A DNA stretch of 64,000 nucleotides. Origin: Alkaliphilus flagellatus (GTDB lineage Bacteria > Bacillota > Clostridia > Peptostreptococcales > Natronincolaceae). The stretch covers positions 496,001 to 560,000 of the forward strand of contig NZ_JAHLQK010000002.1 of the NCBI RefSeq assembly GCF_018919215.1, written 5' to 3'. Positions 53,267-62,454 of the stretch are shown piece after piece (the first letter of the stretch is position 1; each line of letters opens with the position of its first letter). The translations under genes were made by a program, and so were the position numbers. The notes under the pieces are model-generated. The model searched no databases. It had not been told where the DNA came from and saw only the letters and a program-made list of their open reading frames with translations.

Positions 53267-54604
53267 ATGACAAGTTTAGCTATAATGAATGTTTTTACTA
53301 ATACACTGGATATTTATGCTTTGTACTATTTTCTTAAAAAATTGTTAGGAAAGCCAGAAAAGAATGATTTAATGATAACTGCATTATTAGGCATAGCAGT
53401 TATTTGTAACACTTTGCTTAATGCTACATTAGGATTAGTAAATATAACAGGTTTAATTATAATGGTATTTTCATCAACAATAGTATTTAATTTTATATTT
53501 GGTAAAAATAATTTGTTAAAGATTTTTATTCTATTCATTATTGGATTAACACTAATGTTTATAGTGGAACTGATCGTAGTAAATGGTATAAGCATACTTT
53601 TTAGAATTTCACCTAAGACATTACTGCACATTAATTACTATAAATTAATAGCAGTAATATTGACTAAAGCTACATTTGTTGTAGCAGTAAACTTAGGAAA
53701 AAATTTTTTTAGAGAAATGTTTAATTGGGTTAAACAGTTAAGTATTTATCCAATTTTAATATTAATAATTGTTAACTTACTTGCTGTTTTTATGGCATTC
53801 ATTTTTTATAGCTATGCAGATACAAATAATAAAGGAGAAATTGCCTATATTATAGGAATGGGTATAGCTGCTATTGTAGTTAGTTGTATTATTATCTGGA
53901 TTATTAAAAAGATGATAGAGCAGCAAAAAAGGGAATTTTTATGGCAAATGAGAGAAAAAGAATATGAAAATCAGCACATATATATAGAGCATATTCAGGA
54001 TGTTATTCAAACCTTAAGAGCTCAAAGACATGACTTTAACAATTACGTTAGTACTATTTATGGACTAATTCATCTGGGAAAGCTAGAGGAGGCCAAAAAA
54101 TATATTTTAAACCTGTCTAAGGATGTAGTAGATTTGAATGAAATAGTTAATGTGTATCATCCCGTAGTGGGAGCTGTACTAAATATGAAGAAAGAAAAGG
54201 CAGCAAGAAGTAAAATTGATTTTAATGTTGATGTAGATATACCTACTAAACTACCATTTGATTTCGTAGATTTATCCACTATATTAGGAAATTTACTTGA
54301 TAACGCAATTGAGGCCTGTGAAAAAATCCCCCATCTTTCGCCTAAGGTTGATATAAAAATTTATATGAAAGATATACATATGATTATTAAGATAGAAAAT
54401 AGCAAAAGTGATAAAGTTATTTACGGCAATGATAAATTAAGAAGATTTGTAACAACAAAAGTCGATAAAGAAAATCATGGTTTAGGTCTTATGAATGTAA
54501 GAAAAGCAGTTAATAAATATAATGGAGTTATAAAAATACAAGATAAAGGTACAGAATTTTTAGTAGATATAGCTTTACCTGTTAAAGAAAATGCTGTTTT
54601 TTAA
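53267..54604 (+). CDS. agrC: Peptide-sensing histidine kinase (AgrC-like, GHKL)
   Basis: 445 residues from the ATG at 53267, which follows GGGGGGA; the longer frame to 53228 is rejected. About six N-terminal hydrophobic segments form the peptide-binding part. The phosphoacceptor H255 is in AQRHDFNNYV, followed by the N box NLLDNAIEAC and GLGLMNVR. The arrangement and length match AgrC. It probably senses the thiolactone peptide made from the 55352 precursor. Confidence 0.9.
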   Translation: MTSLAIMNVFTNTLDIYALYYFLKKLLGKPEKNDLMITALLGIAVICNTLLNATLGLVNITGLIIMVFSSTIVFNFIFGKNNLLKIFILFIIGLTLMFIVELIVVNGISILFRISPKTLLHINYYKLIAVILTKATFVVAVNLGKNFFREMFNWVKQLSIYPILILIIVNLLAVFMAFIFYSYADTNNKGEIAYIIGMGIAAIVVSCIIIWIIKKMIEQQKREFLWQMREKEYENQHIYIEHIQDVIQTLRAQRHDFNNYVSTIYGLIHLGKLEEAKKYILNLSKDVVDLNEIVNVYHPVVGAVLNMKKEKAARSKIDFNVDVDIPTKLPFDFVDLSTILGNLLDNAIEACEKIPHLSPKVDIKIYMKDIHMIIKIENSKSDKVIYGNDKLRRFVTTKVDKENHGLGLMNVRKAVNKYNGVIKIQDKGTEFLVDIALPVKENAVF

Positions 54605-54650
54605 TTCCATCTTTAATTTTTTATGCTAATTATTACATTTAAACTACCAG

Positions 54651-54672
54651 TTATGCAATGTATATTGCATAA
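54651..54672. promoter_or_regulatory. Inverted repeat upstream of agrB
   Basis: Perfect 9-base arms (54651-54659 and 54664-54672) with a four-base spacer lie 75 bases before agrB. It may be a regulator site for agrBD. It does not resemble the direct repeats known for AgrA, so the binding protein is open. Confidence 0.5.
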
Positions 54673-54746
54673 AATTTGGACAGGTGGTATTTTAATTATA
54701 GGACAGAATATTTTGAAATTATATAAAGTAATTTCATGAAGGGTGG

Positions 54747-55325
54747 GTGAAGATAATTAATTTTGTAGCTGAAAGTTTAGTTAATAGATTAATAAATAGT
54801 GAAGTTATTAACAATGATGATAGGGATATTTATCAATATGGACTAGAGGTGTTCCTTTCATTATTAACTAAAATAGTATTACTTGCTACTATTGCTTATA
54901 TTTTTAATATAATGATAGAGATGACTATCTTCGCATCTACATTTTTTATATTGCGAATTAATGCGGGCGGATATCATGCAAAAACATTTTTAGGATGTTT
55001 TATTGCAACTGCAATATTTATCTTTCTCACAGTAGGAATCCTTAAAATTATATCAATTCCATTTTACTTAACATTAATTTTATTATCTATATCTAATACA
55101 TTAATATTTTTATATGCTCCAGTAGATACTGAAAATAAAAGATTAACACCAAAGGAATATTCAATATATAGAAGAAGAAGTTTGAAATTTGCTGCTTTAT
55201 TTACTTTAGGAGTTATAATAATCTACTTAGCAAGAGTCACAACGCTTTACTACTGCAATATTGGGGTTTTTGCATTTTTATCAGAATCTATTACATTAAC
55301 CCCATTGATCAATAAAAAAATATAA
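54747..55325 (+). CDS. agrB: AgrB-like peptide-processing membrane protease
   Basis: 192 residues, GTG start behind AAGGGTG. Several hydrophobic segments surround the catalytic motif AGGYHAKTFLGC, with H77 and C84 at the same numbers as in Staphylococcus AgrB. It cuts the C-terminal part of AgrD and forms the thiolactone. The AgrD gene begins 27 bases downstream. Confidence 0.93.
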   Translation: MKIINFVAESLVNRLINSEVINNDDRDIYQYGLEVFLSLLTKIVLLATIAYIFNIMIEMTIFASTFFILRINAGGYHAKTFLGCFIATAIFIFLTVGILKIISIPFYLTLILLSISNTLIFLYAPVDTENKRLTPKEYSIYRRRSLKFAALFTLGVIIIYLARVTTLYYCNIGVFAFLSESITLTPLINKKI

Positions 55326-55351
55326 TAAAACTAAAGAAGGGGGATTTTACC

Positions 55352-55483
55352 ATGAAAAAGAAAAACATTTTATTAAGTTTGTTAGCAGTAGTTGCAGCTG
55401 AATCAGCTAGTTTAGGTGCAGACATCAACTGTATGGGATTTTTATATCAGCCTAAATGTCCAAACAGACTAAGAAAAAACTAA
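55352..55483 (+). CDS. agrD: AgrD-like autoinducer peptide precursor
   Basis: 43 residues, preceded by AAGAAGGGGG. An amphipathic N-terminal part (KKKNILLSLLAVVAA) is followed by the core DINCMGFLYQPKCP and a short basic tail. The Cys at residue 27 and the YQPKxP segment are as in cyclic lactone autoinducer precursors. The signal is probably a thiolactone ring starting at this Cys and ending at Leu31 or Tyr32. Unlike most AgrD, there is a second Cys in the recognition tail, and that tail is basic instead of acidic. It ends with a terminator. Confidence 0.87.
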   Translation: MKKKNILLSLLAVVAAESASLGADINCMGFLYQPKCPNRLRKN

Positions 55484-55519
55484 TAATACCAGGGTAGAGA
55501 GATTAAGCTTTAAAACATG

Positions 55520-55546
55520 TAAGCATCCGTGGGAAAGGATGACTTA
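55520..55546 (+). other. Small hairpin in the agr 3' untranslated region
   Basis: TAAGCATCC (55520-55528) can pair with GGATGACTTA (55537-55546) with one bulge. No known riboswitch core is seen. It may only protect the message. Confidence 0.35.
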
Positions 55547-55561
55547 GAAGAAACAAACAGA

Positions 55562-55603
55562 GACAATGTTAATTGCTAATTAGTAATTAACATTGTCATT
55601 TTT
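55562..55603 (+). terminator. Terminator of the agr cluster
   Basis: A 13-bp perfect stem (55562-55574 with 55585-55597) with an inner palindrome and a T run. Confidence 0.85.
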
Positions 55604-55659
55604 ATTAATATTACTATAATAAGTTGAGGGAATAATAATTCAAAAATATTGTTGTATAC

Positions 55660-55793
55660 AATTAATTAGTCACTAAAATGAAGCTATAGATGAAGCTGTG
55701 TTAGCCCCTAAAGCATTTGAAATAAAACATTTTGTTAAATCAGTTTTAATAAATAATAAAAGGACTTTAATAGACATCTTCAAGGAAAAATAA
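55660..55793 (+). pseudogene. Possible remnant of a coding sequence
   Basis: One frame is open and protein-like up to a stop at 55791-55793 (ending FVKSVLINNKRTLIDIFKEK), but has no good start codon or ribosome site. It may be the tail of a lost gene or a short chance frame. The rest of this gap holds only the agr terminator and presumably the promoter of the next gene. Confidence 0.3.
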
Positions 55794-55834
55794 TATTATT
55801 CAAGTTGGATTCTAATATAGTAGGGGGATAATCT

Positions 55835-56554
55835 ATGATAAATTATAAAAGGGGTCTATATCTATCTATATGTGGTCTAGCTATAGGGATGCTAATATCT
55901 ATCCAATATACAACCGTTAAAGCGCTGACTGATAAATCTTTGTTAACTTCTCAAAAAGCTCAACAATTATTAAAAGAGTTAGAGGATTTAAAGGAAGAAA
56001 AAAAGGAACTACATGATATAGTAATCAAGTTAGATAACGAGATTAGCAAATACGAAGAAATAGAATTAGCTGATAGTGCTATGATGAAGATGCTTCAAGA
56101 AGATTTAAGTAAATTTCGTATTATATCGGGGCAGAAGAGTGTAGAAGGTTTGGGAGTATCAATTACAATTTTTGAACCTGATAAAGAAGATAGATATACT
56201 ATAAAAGAACATGGCGAAGAGATAATAGCTATGCTCTTGTTTTTAATAAATACATTAAATATCTCAGGTGCAGAAGCTATATCTATTAATGGTCAAAGAT
56301 ATACAGCTTTAACTGAAATTAACTATAGGGAAGGTGGCTTATTTGTCAATTCATCCCTAATAATATCACCCATAGAGATTTTAGCAGTTGGAGATTCTGA
56401 TATCTTGAAAAATGCGCTAACTTTACCATTTGGATTTATGTGGGAAATTGAAAAGGAAGGATATTTTAAAGCTGATATAAAAAAGCAGAACAAGCTTGTA
56501 GTTCCTAGATATAATAAATCTATTAATTATAAATATGCGAAACCTATTTTGTGA
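55835..56554 (+). CDS. DUF881-family protein
   Basis: 239 residues. A single N-terminal membrane segment (about residues 8-26) is followed by a coiled coil (about 38-75) and the DUF881 domain (GLGVSITI, NTLNISGAEAISINGQRYTALTEI). This layout is that of Bacillus YlxW/YlxX-like proteins near division genes, though function is not known. It lies just ahead of the yabS-yabT-tilS-ftsH run, where division or spore genes are common. Confidence 0.85.
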   Translation: MINYKRGLYLSICGLAIGMLISIQYTTVKALTDKSLLTSQKAQQLLKELEDLKEEKKELHDIVIKLDNEISKYEEIELADSAMMKMLQEDLSKFRIISGQKSVEGLGVSITIFEPDKEDRYTIKEHGEEIIAMLLFLINTLNISGAEAISINGQRYTALTEINYREGGLFVNSSLIISPIEILAVGDSDILKNALTLPFGFMWEIEKEGYFKADIKKQNKLVVPRYNKSINYKYAKPIL

Positions 56555-56692
56555 TAAATTAGTACATTTAAACAATTATTATACAACAATTTGGTTAGAT
56601 ATTCAAATTTTTACCAATATATTAGTTGTCTTTGTATAAGTCTCTTGTGTTTTGGAAACAATTCCTAAAAAACTAAAGGAGGGAATTGTAAC

Positions 56693-57427
56693 ATGGAAAG
56701 AGATGTAACTATTAAGCAAATTATTCTTGTAACTGATGGACAGTCCAATGTAGGGGGAGACCCTATAGAGGCAGCTGAAAGAGCATACCGAAATGGAATT
56801 ATTGTTAATACTATAGGAATTGTGGATCAAAAAGGTTCTGATGAAGATGCATTAAATGAAATTGTACATATAGCGAAGGCAGGAGGAGGTAGTTATGAAT
56901 ATAGCTACATTGATGAACTGTTTCAAACAATGCAAAGCTTAACATATAAAACTGTAAACCAAACTCTTCAAGAGGTTGTGAGTAAGCAATTAAAAGAAAT
57001 GATAGGTCAAGATATTAATAGTATGGAACCTGCATCTAGAAGTAAAATATTAAATTATATTGATAGTTTTTCTGATGATGTAGGTGTACAGTGTTGCATT
57101 CTTTTGGATAGTAGCGGCAGTATGGCAAATAAAATCCATGTGGCAAGACATAGCATTTTAGATTTAATACATTCCTTTAAAGGTAGGAGAGGCAAAATAG
57201 ATGTAGCAGTTATAGCTTTTCCGGGAGAGGATACTCATATCTGTAAGGTGCTACATAATTTTGATGATGCTCCTGATAGGCTAGAAAGAAGTCTTTATGA
57301 TGTAGAGCCAAAGGGAGGAACCCCTACAGCTTTAGCGATTGAAGAAGGTATAAAATTAATAAATAAATCTAATATAGTTAGATTTAAAGATAGTGAAGTA
57401 ATCGAAGTAAATGAGTATATTATTTAA
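56693..57427 (+). CDS. yabS: VWA-domain protein, YabS-like
   Basis: 244 residues. It begins with the second half of a von Willebrand A fold (QIILVTDGQSNVG) and then has a fuller VWA domain with the metal site LLDSSGSM and GGTPTALAI. The half-plus-full layout is what Bacillus YabS has, so it is not a truncation. AAAGGAGGG precedes the ATG. As in Bacillus it is followed by a YabT-like kinase, tilS and ftsH. The role in sporulation is not defined. Confidence 0.85.
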   Translation: MERDVTIKQIILVTDGQSNVGGDPIEAAERAYRNGIIVNTIGIVDQKGSDEDALNEIVHIAKAGGGSYEYSYIDELFQTMQSLTYKTVNQTLQEVVSKQLKEMIGQDINSMEPASRSKILNYIDSFSDDVGVQCCILLDSSGSMANKIHVARHSILDLIHSFKGRRGKIDVAVIAFPGEDTHICKVLHNFDDAPDRLERSLYDVEPKGGTPTALAIEEGIKLINKSNIVRFKDSEVIEVNEYII

Positions 57428-57443
57428 ATATAAGTTAATTATT

Positions 57444-57474
57444 TAGGTAGGGTAAAAAACCCTGCCTATTTTTG
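57444..57474 (+). terminator. Terminator between yabS and yabT-like genes
   Basis: A 10-bp stem with one wobble (57444-57453 with 57459-57468) followed by five T. Confidence 0.75.
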
Positions 57475-57499
57475 TTGTTTAAATCCAGGGGGTGTTATA

Positions 57500-58402
57500 A
57501 TGGAATTACCTATATTATTTCCTAATAATATTATAAAAGGTAAATGGAATAACAATTCATATAGAGTAATTAAAAAGCTAGGTGAAGGTGGCATAGGCGC
57601 AGTTTATCAAGTTATAGACATGACTAGCAATAAAAAGTATGCACTAAAGCTTAGTGAAGATAATCTTTCTCTCAATAGGGAGTACGGGCTTTTAAAGGAG
57701 CTAGAAGGAATAGATATTGTTGTAAAAGGTTATGAAATAGATGATATAGACATTGGTAATAAAACCTACTATTTTATAGTTGTAGAATATATTCCTGGTG
57801 TTACGTTACATAGCTATAGCAAAAATAAAAAAACAACTATAGTCGATGCATTAGGCACAGTAATAATTTTACTAAAATTTATGGGAGAACTTCACGAAAA
57901 AGGGTATATCTTAGGAGATACAAAGTTAGATAATATTATGGTTAATAATGATGGAAATGTTATTAGGCTTATTGATCTAGGAGGGGTAGTAAAGATAGGC
58001 TCTACAATTAAAGAGTTTACACCCGCTTATGATAGAGCTAGTTGGAAATGTGGGGATCGTATTTCTGAGGATTCCTACGACTTATTTAGTGCCACAATGA
58101 TTCTAATTCAGCTAATATTAGGAATAGACCTTAATCCACGAATTCAATCTATAATTAAAATAAAAGAAAAATTAAATTATAAAGCCATAGATAATGATTT
58201 AAAAGGGAATATTATAGGAGTATTAGATGGAAAAAAATATAATATCAAAGCTTTTGCAAATACTTTACTAACACTATATAATAAAGAGAGGAAAAAGGAA
58301 CATATTATAAAAAAGAAGAATATAAATTATAGAATAAATTTATTTTTTGTAGGGAGCATATCTTTATTAATTTCTACTCTATGGTTAATTTTTGTTAAAT
58401 AA
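57500..58402 (+). CDS. yabT: Ser/Thr protein kinase, YabT-like
   Basis: 300 residues: a protein kinase domain with glycine loop LGEGGIGAVYQV, ATP lysine in YALKLSE, catalytic loop GDTKLDNIMV (the usual HRD is LGD) and DLGG in place of DFG, then a C-terminal membrane anchor (about residues 278-298). The domain order matches B. subtilis YabT, a spore kinase that phosphorylates DNA-binding proteins. Loss of the HRD His and Arg makes it a non-RD kinase but the Asp is retained. Confidence 0.85.
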   Translation: MELPILFPNNIIKGKWNNNSYRVIKKLGEGGIGAVYQVIDMTSNKKYALKLSEDNLSLNREYGLLKELEGIDIVVKGYEIDDIDIGNKTYYFIVVEYIPGVTLHSYSKNKKTTIVDALGTVIILLKFMGELHEKGYILGDTKLDNIMVNNDGNVIRLIDLGGVVKIGSTIKEFTPAYDRASWKCGDRISEDSYDLFSATMILIQLILGIDLNPRIQSIIKIKEKLNYKAIDNDLKGNIIGVLDGKKYNIKAFANTLLTLYNKERKKEHIIKKKNINYRINLFFVGSISLLISTLWLIFVK

Positions 58403-58483
58403 AAAATTAAATAGTACTTATTATATAAAACAAGCAGGAATATTATTACTAATACCGAAATAATTTAGGTAAAAGGACGAAAG

Positions 58484-59884
58484 ATGAAGGATGAATATAA
58501 TATGCTAGATAAAATGAGAAAAATAATTGAAGATAACAATCTTATAGAACAAGGCGATAGAATTATTGTAGCTATATCTGGGGGACCAGACTCTGTGTGT
58601 TTGCTACATGCACTTTATCAGATAAGAGAGGAGTATAATTTAGAGTTATACGGTGCACATTTAAACCATAACTTTAGAGGTATAGAAGCACAAATAGATG
58701 CTCAATATGTATCTAATCTTTGTGACGATTTAAATATCTTATGTTTTATTAAAAGTATGGATGTGCCCCAATATGCAAAGGAAAATGGATTATCTCCAGA
58801 AGAAGCAGGAAGGATACTTAGATATGACTTTTTCGAAGAGGTTGCAGAGAGAGTTGGTGCAACTAAAATTGCTGTAGCTCACAATGAAAACGATCAGGCA
58901 GAAACAGTGCTTATGAGACTTTTAAGAGGCACAGGTCTTCAAGGGCTAACGGCAATACATATTAATCGGGGGAAAATTATTAGACCACTATTGAATATTG
59001 ATAGGAATAGTATAGAAGAATATTGCGAAATACATAAACTTTCCCCAAGGATTGATAAAACTAATTTAGAGTCTATATATAAAAGAAATAAAATTAGACT
59101 AGAGTTAATTCCATATCTAGAGGAAAACTATAATCCAAACATTAAGGATAACCTAGTTAAAACTGCAGAAATATTAAAGGATGATTTTGACTTTATAGAG
59201 GAAAAGGCAAGGGAAGTTTATAAAGAACTAGTAAATTTACAAAGGGACGACAGCTTAATACTACCACTACAAAGTATAAAAGAGTTGCATCCAGCCCTTC
59301 AATCTAGAGTCATTCGACTATCAGCAGAACAATTATTAGGTAGGCAGGAGGTTTTAGAATATAAACATGTACAAAATGTATTAGAGTTAATTGAAAGAGG
59401 AGCTACTGGTAAAAAAATAGTTCTACCATTAGGATTAGTTGCTAAAATAAGCTATGAAAATCTTTGTTTTAGTACTGGAGAAGAGGACAACAAGTTATTT
59501 CATTATGAATTGCCATTAGAAGACACCTTTTATATGGAAGAGTTGAAAGGAAGCTTCACGGTTAGGGTTGTAGACCGTGGAGAAGTTAAGGAAATTTCTA
59601 GAGATAAATATCATAAATGTTTTGACTACGACCAAGTTAAAAGTATATTAAATGTTAGAAATCGTCGAGAAGGAGATCGTTTTTATCCTTTAGGCTTAAC
59701 TGGCAGTAAAAAACTAAAGGATTTTTTTATTGATTATAAAATCGACCGAAATGAAAGAGATAGAATACCTTTAGTATGTGACGGGGATGAAATTATGTGG
59801 ATAGTAGGACTTAGAATTAGTGAAAAATATAAAATAACAGATAAGACTACCCGTATACTAGAAATAATATTTCGTAATGATTAA
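58484..59884 (+). CDS. tilS: tRNA(Ile)-lysidine synthetase
   Basis: 466 residues. The PP-loop SGGPDS is at residues 32-37, with HNENDQAETVLMRLLRGTG and the C-terminal NRREGDRFYPLGLTGSKKLKDFF. The ATG at 58484 is preceded by AAAGGACG. TilS changes C34 of the minor isoleucine tRNA to lysidine with ATP and lysine, so AUA codons are read correctly; this is essential. The following ftsH starts about 108 bases later; an hpt gene, usual between them in Bacillus, is missing. Confidence 0.95.
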   Translation: MKDEYNMLDKMRKIIEDNNLIEQGDRIIVAISGGPDSVCLLHALYQIREEYNLELYGAHLNHNFRGIEAQIDAQYVSNLCDDLNILCFIKSMDVPQYAKENGLSPEEAGRILRYDFFEEVAERVGATKIAVAHNENDQAETVLMRLLRGTGLQGLTAIHINRGKIIRPLLNIDRNSIEEYCEIHKLSPRIDKTNLESIYKRNKIRLELIPYLEENYNPNIKDNLVKTAEILKDDFDFIEEKAREVYKELVNLQRDDSLILPLQSIKELHPALQSRVIRLSAEQLLGRQEVLEYKHVQNVLELIERGATGKKIVLPLGLVAKISYENLCFSTGEEDNKLFHYELPLEDTFYMEELKGSFTVRVVDRGEVKEISRDKYHKCFDYDQVKSILNVRNRREGDRFYPLGLTGSKKLKDFFIDYKIDRNERDRIPLVCDGDEIMWIVGLRISEKYKITDKTTRILEIIFRND

Positions 59885-59992
59885 AGAGCATGTGCTAATT
59901 AATGGTAGCATTTCGGTTGTTTTTAAATATATACTATGGTAAAATATTAAAATGTAGTAATTTGAGCATCAGAGACGAGAGGAGGACTTTGC

Positions 59993-61951
59993 TTGAGGAA
60001 ATTTTTTCGAGGGGCCAGTTTTTATATTTTGCTGTTCATTATTTTGCTAATTATAGTTCAACAATTTGGAAGCCAGCCCCCGCAAACAGTAGATATTGAA
60101 TTCTCTAGCCTATATAAAGCGCTTTTAGAGGAAAATGTAAAAGAGATGTATTTGGTTGATCGCTCTATTGAAGGAGTTATGATACAAAACAATGAAAAGG
60201 TTAAATTTAAATCTTTTGTGCCAGAGGTATTTAATGAAAGGGAATTTGGTCAGGTAATAGATGAACAAATGAGAGCAAAGAAGCTAAAATTTGAAGCATC
60301 ACCACCTCCAACCACCCCTTGGTTTATTAACTTACTACCTTCAGCTCTTATGATCTTAATATTTGTGGTGTTTTGGTTTGTATTTATGCAACAATCACAG
60401 GGTGGCGGCAACCGTGTAATGTCTTTTGGTAAAAGCCGTGCAAAACTTCACAAAGATGATGAGAAGAAAAAGGTAACTTTTAAAGATGTTGCAGGATTAG
60501 ATGAAGAAAAAGAAGAACTACAAGAAGTTGTAGATTTTTTAAGAAACCCTAAAAAATATATGGACCTAGGTGCTAGAATACCAAAGGGTATTTTAATGGT
60601 AGGTCCTCCGGGGACAGGTAAAACCTATTTAACAAAGGCTGTTGCTGGTGAGGCAGGAGTACCCTTCTTTAGTATTAGTGGTTCTGACTTTGTGGAAATG
60701 TTCGTAGGTGTTGGTGCATCTCGTGTACGTGATCTTTTCGAACAAGCAAAGAAAAGTGCACCATGTATAATATTTATTGACGAGATTGATGCAGTTGGTA
60801 GAAGAAGAGGTGCGGGACTTGGTGGAGGTCATGACGAAAGAGAACAAACCTTAAACCAATTGCTTGTTGAGATGGATGGTTTTGGTGTAAATGAAGGTAT
60901 CATTATTGTAGCTGCAACTAATAGACCTGATATTTTAGACCCTGCACTATTAAGACCTGGTAGATTCGACCGTCAAGTAATGGTAGGAGCACCCGATGTT
61001 AAAGGTAGAGAAGAAATATTAAAGGTTCATTCAAAAGGCAAGCCTTTAGCAGAAGATGTAGATTTAAAGGTACTTGCAAGAAGAACCCCTGGTTTTACCC
61101 CGGCTGATATTGAAAATCTTATGAATGAAGCCGCACTTCTTACTGCAAGAAAAAATGGTAAAACTATAGAAATGGCTACTGTGGAAGAAGCTATTACTAA
61201 AGTAATTGCTGGTGTAGAGAAGAAGAGTCGTGTAATAAGTGAAAAGGAAAGAAAATTAACTGCTTATCACGAAGCAGGTCATGCTGTAGTTGCTAGGTTA
61301 CTTCCTAATTATGACCCTGTGCACCACGTAACTATTATTCCGAGAGGTAGAGCTGGTGGGTTCACTATGACTTTACCTACAGAAGACAAATATTATGCTA
61401 CTAAAACAGAAATGGAAGACGATATTGTTGATCTTTTAGGAGGACGTATGGCAGAAAAACTTGTACTACATGATATAAGTACAGGGGCACAAAATGACCT
61501 TCAAAGAGTAACTTCGATTGCAAAAGCTATGGTAACTAAATATGGTATGAGTGAGAAACTAGGATCTATGGCATTTAGTGATGATGAAGAAGTATTTATT
61601 GGTAGAGACTACCACTCCACAAGAAATTACTCAGAGGCAGTGGCAGCTGAAATCGATAATGAAATTAGACGAATTGTTGATGAAGCATATGAAAGAACAG
61701 AAAAATTATTAACTGCAAATATCGATAAGCTTCATACTGTAGCTCAAGCACTTCTAAAAATTGAAACATTAGATGCAGATCAATTTGAAATGATTTTTAG
61801 CGGTGAAGTAATAATTGAAGAAAAAGACACATTAGAAGATGTTGAGGCAAAAATTGATGAAGCTAAGAAGAATAGAAAAAACAATGAAGTAGCTTTAGAA
61901 AAAGATAATGGAGATAATAACGATAAAAATAATGATGATACAACAAAATAA
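59993..61951 (+). CDS. ftsH: ATP-dependent zinc metalloprotease FtsH
   Basis: 652 residues, TTG start behind GAGGAGG. Two N-terminal membrane segments (about residues 7-24 and 105-127) flank a short extracytoplasmic part. The AAA+ domain has Walker A GPPGTGKT near residue 204, the SRH region and the zinc motif HEAGH at 426-430. It ends in a hydrophilic, Asn/Asp/Lys-rich tail. It degrades membrane and regulatory proteins as a hexamer. Confidence 0.96.
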   Translation: MRKFFRGASFYILLFIILLIIVQQFGSQPPQTVDIEFSSLYKALLEENVKEMYLVDRSIEGVMIQNNEKVKFKSFVPEVFNEREFGQVIDEQMRAKKLKFEASPPPTTPWFINLLPSALMILIFVVFWFVFMQQSQGGGNRVMSFGKSRAKLHKDDEKKKVTFKDVAGLDEEKEELQEVVDFLRNPKKYMDLGARIPKGILMVGPPGTGKTYLTKAVAGEAGVPFFSISGSDFVEMFVGVGASRVRDLFEQAKKSAPCIIFIDEIDAVGRRRGAGLGGGHDEREQTLNQLLVEMDGFGVNEGIIIVAATNRPDILDPALLRPGRFDRQVMVGAPDVKGREEILKVHSKGKPLAEDVDLKVLARRTPGFTPADIENLMNEAALLTARKNGKTIEMATVEEAITKVIAGVEKKSRVISEKERKLTAYHEAGHAVVARLLPNYDPVHHVTIIPRGRAGGFTMTLPTEDKYYATKTEMEDDIVDLLGGRMAEKLVLHDISTGAQNDLQRVTSIAKAMVTKYGMSEKLGSMAFSDDEEVFIGRDYHSTRNYSEAVAAEIDNEIRRIVDEAYERTEKLLTANIDKLHTVAQALLKIETLDADQFEMIFSGEVIIEEKDTLEDVEAKIDEAKKNRKNNEVALEKDNGDNNDKNNDDTTK

Positions 61952-61957
61952 AAATAG

Positions 61958-62011
61958 AAGGGCTGTCTCGAAATAGGTAGTATTATCTAGGGCTGAGACG
62001 CCCTTTTATTT
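61958..62011 (+). terminator. Terminator of ftsH
   Basis: A GC-rich stem with one bulge (from 61958, closing near 62004) followed by a T-rich run. Confidence 0.75.
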
Positions 62012-62454
62012 TGCAAAGGAAAGATAAGCTCTGAAAAAATCTGTCTTTGTGTATTATATAATATGAAAAATATGAAAATTTTGAAAAGATAAAAGAATTT
62101 TTTAGAATATATAGAAAATATATAGAATAAGAATATATCAAATAAGTATTAGTTTATTTTGAAACTGGATATTCATATAAAAATGTCGTATAGCTGGACT
62201 TTTATTGGGAAACTCCTATTTCTCTATCATAAAAGCCAAAAAGCCATAGAAATATTTCTGTGGCTTTTTTTATTTAGGTTTAATCTTAAAAAATTTGACT
62301 TATTTAGAAGAGTACTTTTATTACCATCGAATTATAGTCGAAGAAGTAAATGTTAACTTGAATCTAAATATAAGGAGTAGAGGGGGAATAACCGTAGATT
62401 GAAATTATATTACAGGTGATTGTTAAAAAAACAACAAAATAAAGGGGGAGAAAA
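62012..62454 (+). other. Long leader region with internal terminator upstream of the transporter
   Basis: About 440 bases without a credible gene. A 15-bp stem with one wobble (62238-62252 with 62255-62269) followed by seven T forms a good terminator inside this region, about 185 bases before the transporter. A short frame at 62159-62356 runs through this hairpin and is rejected. No known riboswitch core was recognised. Confidence 0.55.

Noticed and set aside
56693-57427. YabS-like protein as a truncated gene because it starts mid-domain
   Set aside because: The Bacillus YabS protein as I recall it begins at the same point of the VWA fold, and a strong ribosome site precedes this ATG.
62159-62356. 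Open frame of 65 codons upstream of the transporter
   Set aside because: It runs through a strong terminator hairpin, has no ribosome site and a composition unlike the real genes.
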